64,000 nucleotides of DNA from Schizochytrium sp. TIO01 (taxonomy: Eukaryota; Sar; Bigyra; Thraustochytrida; Thraustochytriidae): NCBI GenBank assembly GCA_004764695.1, contig SMSO01000034.1, forward strand, positions 1,782,001 through 1,846,000. Direction: 5' to 3'. The translations under genes were made by a program, and so were the position numbers. Each line of letters starts with the position of its first letter. The first letter of the stretch is position 1. Below the pieces are notes generated by a model. It was not told the origin of the DNA. It saw nothing but the letters and a program-made list of their open reading frames with translations, and did no database searches. Of the stretch, positions 56,645 to 64,000 are shown piece by piece.

Positions 56645-59600
56645 AAGCACAGGCATTCCCACCTTCCTGAAAGCAAGCCCTTAAAACAACAAAAACTCTT
56701 CTCTATCCTACTATTGTGCTCTTCCACGTCCCTTACTCTCTCTATATATATCTCTCTCATGCCACGACTGTGACGCCAGAGCTAATTACTAATGGTTTAG
56801 GTACCTCGGTAGGTCCCTGCTTGCCTCGCTAGAAAGCGTGTACGTAGGTGCTATGCTGTGCACAACTATTGATGTGTAAAAAGGAAAAGAAGCTGGTTCC
56901 TGTTTTTTCACGATAGCAGATACTATGATTACAAAGGTGAGCACCGGCACACTCGATTGTGCGAGTCGGCGAGTTCGCTAACAGAAAAGAAGTGGAAGGG
57001 CAGCAGAAGATCATTGAGCGTTCAGACCAGTGTCAGCGAAGTTGATGTGAGGGGGGAACACCACAAATGGTGAATCTCAGCACATCGTACCCATCGTCTT
57101 ATTTTTATCATTATTTACTCTCTCTCTCTCTGTGCACCACTGAATGTTCATGAAAAGGCTGTGAGGCAGCTATAGCCAGAGCACGAGCCCATTTATAAAG
57201 TGCCTTTCTCTTTACCTACAGTGGTTTTTGATCATTAGTTTAGTACATACTATTTTATTTTCAGAACAATTTAAACTATTTGTTTGAAATTAATAATGAT
57301 AAACTAAATTACTTACTTGTTTTTCAATTTTTAAAAGAAGTTATTTTGAAATATCCTATATTTTTGTACAGCTTTCATTTGAAAAGCGGTCCTAAAATAC
57401 ACAAGCACTTTTATTTGAACATTAAAATTCAAACGAAAGAAATACTATCTTTAATAAAATAAAAAAAAAGGGGGAAAAAAGGAAAAATTCGTATCGCTAA
57501 AAAATGAAACTCCGCAAGTAATTCAGCACGATAAAATACTGTTTTCAAAAGACAAAAGACAAAAGACATGTTTTTTTAAATTTTAGAAAAGAGAGCCATG
57601 AAGACATTAAATACATAATTTTTTGTCTTGTATAAATTTACTTTAAAAGATAAGGAGCACACTTTTTGAAAGACAGCTCAAAATACTTTGCATTCAAAAA
57701 CTTGGCTTCACTAATTAATACTGTTTAATTAATAAGACATTCATCAAAGTTAATTTATTTTAAATAAATACATATATTTTTAAAAGCTAAATAAACAAAG
57801 TTTCTTTTTAATATTAAAAAATATATATATGTTGACGCGAACGATATCCAATTGACAAAAATGTCGTTTACCACTGTTGCATGATTTCGCGCGCAACCAA
57901 TGCATACACCGACATCATGCAAATTAAACGTTAGTAGTGCATGCAGCGAAGCAGCGCTTCAGCCGATTGTCACGAATGTCCTGCTGCAAGGGGGTTGCAG
58001 GTCTTGGCAAAGCTATAAAAGAACCACATTGCAATTTATAGGCAAACATCGATCTCTGAGATATCGAGCTTTAGTTTCATCCACATTAGTTCTTCGTACA
58101 CAGCTGTTGCTTCAAGTAGTAACAATTTATTGATCGGGTGGGTTGTTCTTGTAAGAGCCAAGTAAGTACTTACTTCCATCGATTCGACGAACTGGCATCT
58201 CACGAAATAGCCCAGAGTAAAAGCCACGGAAGCACGGCCGTCGTCGAGCAAAAGCGTTGCTGTTCTCAAACTCCTCCTCCTGCCGCGAAGACTTGCTTGT
58301 TTGATCTCTACTCTGTCCTTTTAAGTTGAGGATGTGAACGAAACTAACCTTCGATGAGTTTATTTACTTATTCAATCTCTCTCCTTGTTGTGAGAATCAC
58401 CAAAACCCTCTATATCCTCTTGTTCAGGGGTTGGTTCCCTTTTTTAGACTTAAAAGTGTTTGAAATGTTTAGTTTCAAAATAAATACTAAGCGGCTGAAA
58501 ACCTCTTACTATCGCAAACGATAGAAACCCCAGAAGAGCAGGCAGCCTGAGCGAGTTATAGAGGTCCTACAGTTATAGCACTCACCCATTCATTACCTAT
58601 TATTTTTGTGTTGCTTTTTTAAACGTTTAAAATATGACTATTCTTATTATTATTTTTTAATTAAAATACTATATTACTGCTACACCACAGAGGGCAAATA
58701 GGAACTGGGAGTGAGACTAGAATTACCACCAGGGCAATCAAGAACGCTTGGAGAGAGCGCACGCCCTTATTTGCTTGCTTGCTTGCTTCTGCTTGCGTGT
58801 CCTTGGCGCTGGACTCTTTCGAGCGACCCCAACGCCGCAATCCCTGGTCGATATTTGCGAATTGGCAGCCGTCCGCCGAGAAGACCATCTATCTCCAAGC
58901 TCGAGCGGCCGTCTCTTCTCTGAGCAAGGCAGGATCGAAGCGAAACGAGTGCCCTGGTTTTTCACATTAGTCTGTCAGTGGATAATAAATAGATCTTCAA
59001 GTTTGCTTTTCCTCATTTCATTTCGCAAAAGACGAATGAGCGAATGAATGGATGAATATTCACAATGTCCATTCCATACCACTGCTTCGCAGTGAGCTTA
59101 TAAAAAAGAGAAGCCGCTTCTTCGGTAGCTATAACCTCGTTACCCTCTTCTGAGTCCTGGTTTCCACTCGCCAAACAGCAGCAGGTCCGTGCCTAAGGGA
59201 CCCATAAGGACCCTACTGCGGCAAAAAAAGGAACCCCATAGTTTTGTCCCACCGCTGCTCCGCTTCTGACTCTTTCAGAGCCCACTAGCACATGCTTAAG
59301 CGGATCTAGGCAATACTACAGTGCAACATTGCATTTCGTTCACTTCTACTGCTTCCTTCCACGTGTCTTTCTTTCTTTCTATTTTATTTTTTTAAGTTTA
59401 AAAAAAATGTTTGTTTCGAGATCATGATTGTTTCGAGATCATGTTTATTTCTTTATTCACCCACTCACTCGCTTATTAGCCTGTCTCTTCCTGCTGCTGC
59501 TGCTTGTGCTGCGCTTGCTCTGTAATTTACGAAACCACTCTTCGTGGTGAGTTCTTCATGGTCTTTCCAACTTCTGCCAACTAGCTATGAGTTTGAAGAA

Positions 59601-59943
59601 TAATAGTATAACGAAGGTTGGACACGTGTTTTTTAATACTATATATTATGCCTATAAAAGATCGCTAGATGTAATTTCTGCAAAAGGGGACACCAGAGAA
59701 TCAAACCAACAGAACATGAATTACATTTCAAGCAAGCGCCACCTGCCTCCCTCCCTTCGCACCGGTGGAGCGATTGATCCGCCTCCCTCCGGAGATCTCC
59801 GTCCTCCAAGTGACCTATCGTACGTACTGCGCCTCTGCAGTCGACCTCCAGAAGAGAGTCAATCTCTGCATCCATCCTCCTTCAAGCTTCGCCAGCTACG
59901 GCCTAGCTAGATTTACGAGACCAATCGAAGGCCAAGCCAATCG

Positions 59944-60006
59944 ATTCATTCATTCATTCATTCATTCATTCTCATTCTAAGCAAGCAAGCAAGCAAGCAA
60001 GCAAGC
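59944..60006 (+). repeat. ATTC and AAGC microsatellites
   Basis: ATTC units (59944-59972) followed closely by AAGC units (59978-60006). Confidence 0.95.
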
Positions 60007-60527
60007 GATCTCGTTCCAAGTCCAAGTCCACCCTGTGCGAAGAAGAGAAGCGTCCAACGAAGAAGCAGGCAGCAGAAATCTCAGAAGAGCTGCAGGAAAT
60101 CAATCAAGCCGCCGGGCTCAGGCGGGTTCGCGCCGGTCCAGCATGGGGCCGAACTCCACCGCGGCGGCGCTGGTCCGGCAGGCTCCGTCCAGACGGCAAG
60201 CCATCCCCAAAGAGGAAGGAGGCAGGACAGCTGTGGCTGGCTGGCTGGCTGGCCGCGAGGATGGTGCTGAGCTCAGACAGGCCAGAGCAGCGAAAAAGGT
60301 CGATCACGAGATGATGGTTGATGACGAGATGATGGGTTGCAAGATTTTTGATCGATTGATTGATTGATGGATTGATGGATTGATTGATCGCTCCGCCACG
60401 TTCTATGGTGGGCTTTCTGCAGATTCGTGGCTTTCGCTGTGGCGCTGTGTTCGGCGCTGTTCTGTCCTGTTCTGCTATGCTTGTTTTGCGAATCAACATC
60501 ACTTTCTAGTTTTTCCTTTGTTTGCTT

Positions 60528-60583
60528 GTTTCTTTCTTTCTTTCTTTCTTTGTTTCTTTCTTTCTTTGTTTCTTTCTTTCTTT
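60528..60583 (+). repeat. TTTC/TTTG microsatellite
   Basis: TTTC units with TTTG variants at regular intervals. Confidence 0.9.
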
Positions 60584-61176
60584 TGCTGTGCGTGGGTACC
60601 TTAGGCACGTAATGGCGATGAGACCGCGAAGGAATGGATGAACGACACGCACCGCTGCGGATGAGAGCGCCGACAAGATGAGGCCCATCTGCAGAGTGTT
60701 TCCACGAATGTTTTCGAGGGACCATCGCGGCCTTCGTCCCGCCACGAGCATTGATTGATTGATAACCGTTAGTTGCTTGCTGGCTTGCTTGCTTGCTTGC
60801 GTGCTTGTCTTTCATTCAATTCGGAGAAATGAATGGACCAACTTATATACGAAACCATCCCATCTGCCCTGCCTATATCCATCGAAGGAAAGGCTCCAAG
60901 TGAAGCTGCGCTTTACTTGAAAAGAAAGCAGTTTGAAGCAGAGGAGGTATCAGAAGTCTTGGAGCCAAGAGCCTGAGACTTGACCTGAGGCCAAACGCTT
61001 GAGAGGCGCCGGCGCCTTGATGGTTGGCTCCGGAATGGGACCACCGGAGAAGGCACGTTTCCGTCGTTCAAGCGGGTGGCGTGGTCCTCTTGTCTCGTCT
61101 TCGATTAAGATGACCCCAGAAGAGCTCTTGAGATCCCGTGCTATTAATTCCACAGTTTCTGTCGCCACGAAGATGA

Positions 61177-61223
61177 ACGAACGAATGAATGAATGAATGA
61201 ATGAATGAATGAATGAATGAATA
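61177..61223 (+). repeat. GAAT microsatellite
   Basis: About eleven GAAT units, preceded by two GAAC units. Confidence 0.95.
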
Positions 61224-62789
61224 AGTTCTCTATTTTTTCACGTTTATAACAGAAATCGTGCATACAGGACATAGATCCTTTCTCTTTAATTTTTCAATTA
61301 AATCAACCAATTTTATTAACCCGAATAGATATACTACCCCACTCCTGTACGCCCTGAAAAATACACACTAGAAAACAAAACAAAACAAGACCCTTGATTG
61401 ATTGACCCGCAAAGCGCGAGTTCTGACAGAAACTTAGTCAGTTAGTTAGTTAGTCAGTCAGTTGATCCGTCGATTGTTGTCGCTACGCTGTCTCGTATAC
61501 CACGATTGGCCTCGCCTTTTTGTTCCTACCTACCTCTGCCTACAGCTGCGCTGACACACACGGTCCGACCGACCGAATCGTGGACTAACGGTGAGGCCAC
61601 AGTGGAACTAACTCACTAACTCTGTTGCTCTTCTCTTGAAACGCCGGGAAAACCCGCGCTTTCTTTGCGCTGCCGCCTCAGAGGTCATCGCTTCGAAGGC
61701 GCCGGGAGACGAAAGGAATTGAATGAGTGAGCCAAGCATCGATAGAACAAGGGCCCGGCCGGCTTGTGACGAATGCTCGTCAGCTACACTCTTCAGGGCT
61801 CAGAACTCCTGAGTCTGACTGACTGACTGATTGACTGAGGACTCAGACGAGCTAAGCTTGGCGGCAGACAGATTCGCAGACTGGACGCCGCTGCGCCGCA
61901 ATTCCGGGCCTGCGCGTGCTACGATTCCGGGCTGCTTTTGTCTCCTCTTTTCTGTCTTTCTTACTTTCTTACTTCTTACTTTGTTTCTTACTTTGTTTCT
62001 TACTTTTGTTTCTTCCTTTCGTGTGGTGTGCGTACGTGTATGTATGTGTGTTTCGGTGTGCGTTCGCTCATTGCATTAGCTCAGCTCAGATCGCTGTACC
62101 AGTGCGCGAGTGCGTGAATGCGTGCGGCCCTGCTCTGCATTGCAGTGCACTGCAATAACGTTCGTTTATGCGCCCGTTGTCATTTTGGGCCCAGAATCGA
62201 TGGCCGTCAGCGCCGGTGATCTGACTCGAGAGACAGCGTGGAAGCAACGGAATTTGCACAAGCCCTCCGGAAAGTCATTGCCAACAGAGTGAGTGCAGTT
62301 GCTTATTGATTGATTGTTTGGATTCATTCATTCATTCATTCATTCGTTCATTCATTCATTCATTTACTTTTGCCTCACTGGTCGGATCGTCCATCGCTGA
62401 TTGAATGTTACGAGACCCATCGACATATGAAAACCAGCACCTCCATTTCGCCAGGAGGAGGATCCCGATCATTGATTTGTTCATTCATTCATTCGTTCAT
62501 TCATTGATTTGTTGATCTTCTTTGGTTTTGTTTCATAAGGTGTGGATTAAACATTCGCGATTCCTCTCATGGGATAGCTCAAGAATTCGGAATTTCTCTG
62601 CTTCGGAATTCATTGGTTCAGGATTTCTCCGCGGAAGGAGAGAGAGGGTGTCCATCCGCTTGTCCACCTTCTCCGCGTACTGCTCTTGGACAAACAATCA
62701 AGTGGAAATGAAAAGGATGGCATCCATCGAATGAGTCATCCACGGCGGTGACCTGGCCAACGTCGAGTTCTAACCTCCTAACTGATTTT

Positions 62790-62896
<107 letters not shown>

Positions 62897-64000
62897 TAAT
62901 CAAACGAACGAACGAATAATAGGAAAGCGAATGTTATTTCAGGTCGGTTATGATGGTGGACTGGCTGCAGAAAGCAGGCCGAGTTGAGGACCCTCTCCAA
63001 TCGAGTCCCAATCGGTGAACGAGCGCCGCCACAAAGTCTTCCTCTTCCTCTGAAGCGAAGCGAAGCGCACAGCGAGTTTTTGCTTAAAGCAAGCAACAAC
63101 TTCTAAAGCTTTCTAAAGCGCTGTCCAAGTGCTGAAGAAATGAAGCACCTTCGAAGGAAGCGAGTTAGTTACTGAGGGTTATAGTACAAGGTGTGGGCAA
63201 GAAAGCGTCGTTGTCGTTGTCGTTGTTGTTGTTGTCTTCAGTATCATGTGTACGCGGAGGCACGAAGGCCACCAAATCGTAACTTCCGGCCGTGGAGGGA
63301 GAAGGGCAGACTCAGTCAGTAGCCGTTCACCGCACTTAAGGCAGAGCGCGAGGGGCTCTTGACCTGCCTCTGCCCTTTGTTGACCTCCTCCTTTCATAAG
63401 TTGTTTCTTCTTTCTTTTCCTTTTTTTACTAGCAAGTTCCTTATCTTAATCAATTAATTTGCTGACTTGCTGTTTCTCTTGTTGGAAAATGTCTTGTTCT
63501 TCAAGAGGTTAGACTGTGGCGGCCATCACACTGCGCTTATTAACCGTCTTTTCCCGTTTCGCTTGCTCGATGAATGAGGTGGTTTGGCTACCTTCTCTAG
63601 AGGTGATTTGGATGTTTAACTAGAGAGATGGCTGGCTTTTAAAGGTGATTTGGATGAAAAGTTTGCGTGTTGTGGCAGGCAGGAATAAGCGTTGACCGCC
63701 TCGCTTAATCACAGCGTTGCGAAGCAGTTTCTGAAAGAATGACACAACGGAGGACTTGGCAGTTTTGAGCATTGCGGGCCTTCCTTCCTTCAGCCTTTTG
63801 GTTTAGCACTAGCATATTTTGTGGTATTACTATTTTAATTTTATTTTTTTAATAGTTGTTTTAAATTAATTATATGCAGATTCAACGAGTCTTTAATCTA
63901 TATAGTTTTTTTTTTTAGTTTTTTCAAAGCTCGCATTTCCTATGAGTGTAAAAAGAATTGAAAACTCTTTGGTGAATTATTTTAAATAAATAATACTTTT
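62897..64000. other. Gene-poor right end
   Basis: No gene seen. It has a short GTT/GTC run (about 63205-63235) and A/T-rich DNA from 63820 to the end. The window ends in DNA of the same character, so the gene-poor region continues beyond it. Confidence 0.5.

Larger units (their letters stand above)
53736..59942. other. Gene-poor DNA with two candidate gene fragments
   Basis: It holds a Lys-rich mini-ORF (54582-54665) and a SURF4-like fragment (56327-56644), both listed separately. The rest includes GATC repeats (55049-55072), long A/T-rich stretches (57230-57480, 57550-57830, 58610-58675), a GC-richer island (about 58700-58960) and CTAG tracts (54705-54730, 56795-56852, 59888-59920). Confidence 0.45.
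60007..62789. other. Gene-poor DNA with GC-rich islands
   Basis: GC-rich islands (about 60050-60260, 60980-61110, 61660-61920) alternate with ATTG (60352-60390), TTTC (60528-60583), GAAT (61177-61223) and ATTC (62321-62365, 62481-62507) arrays. A minus-strand frame at 60950-61168 has orderly codons but starts at GTG beside a GAAT array, and no ATG is available. Not called. Confidence 0.45.

Noticed and set aside
60950-61168. Minus-strand frame with orderly codons (ends SGSWLQDF)
   Set aside because: It has no ATG. Its upstream end runs straight into a GAAT microsatellite, and no family is recognised.

Overview
The window looks like nuclear DNA of an intron-poor unicellular eukaryote. My best guess is a labyrinthulomycete (thraustochytrid-like) stramenopile. 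The evidence is long uninterrupted reading frames with 'caccATGG'-type starts, a Tudor-like repeat protein of a kind found in stramenopiles, AA15-like secreted domains, and very abundant tetranucleotide microsatellites. The species guess is an inference; no rRNA or other marker is present.

The left 26.6 kb holds seven protein genes. From left to right these are: (1) a 2728-residue scaffold-like protein (607-8793, +) with a deaminase-like fold that lost its zinc ligands, a SAM domain, EF-hand-like segments, Ser/Arg-rich linkers and 23 Tudor-like modules, fifteen of them in three tandem 1161-bp units; (2) a small unrecognised 94-residue protein on the opposite strand (8915-9199); (3, 4) two paralogous type I membrane proteins with AA15/LPMO-like ectodomains (10883-12316 and 14422-15873, +) that appear to lack the copper-binding N-terminal His and share a conserved cytoplasmic tail; (5) an ARB1/ABCF2-type ribosome-biogenesis ATPase with strong codon bias (19205-21388, +); (6) an acidic, Ser-rich protein ending in a CaaX prenylation box (22879-24078, +); and (7) a YY1-like four-finger C2H2 protein (24726-26624, -). 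Genes 1/2 and 6/7 are convergent pairs and genes 2/3 are divergent.

From 26.6 kb to the right end (about 37 kb) I find no convincing full-length gene, tRNA, rRNA or transposon. The stretch is built of A/T-rich patches, GC-richer islands, many tetranucleotide arrays (ATTG, AATG, ACTC, AAAC, CTAA, AAAG) and recurring CTAG/GTAG-rich tracts. Only two or three short candidate ORFs or gene fragments stand out. Such a long gene-poor stretch beside a gene-dense one is the main large-scale oddity, and a regional centromere is one testable explanation.

There is no evident shared pathway linking all the genes. The two AA15-like proteins clearly form a paralogous pair. The Tudor, zinc-finger and CaaX genes look regulatory, and the ABCF gene is housekeeping.
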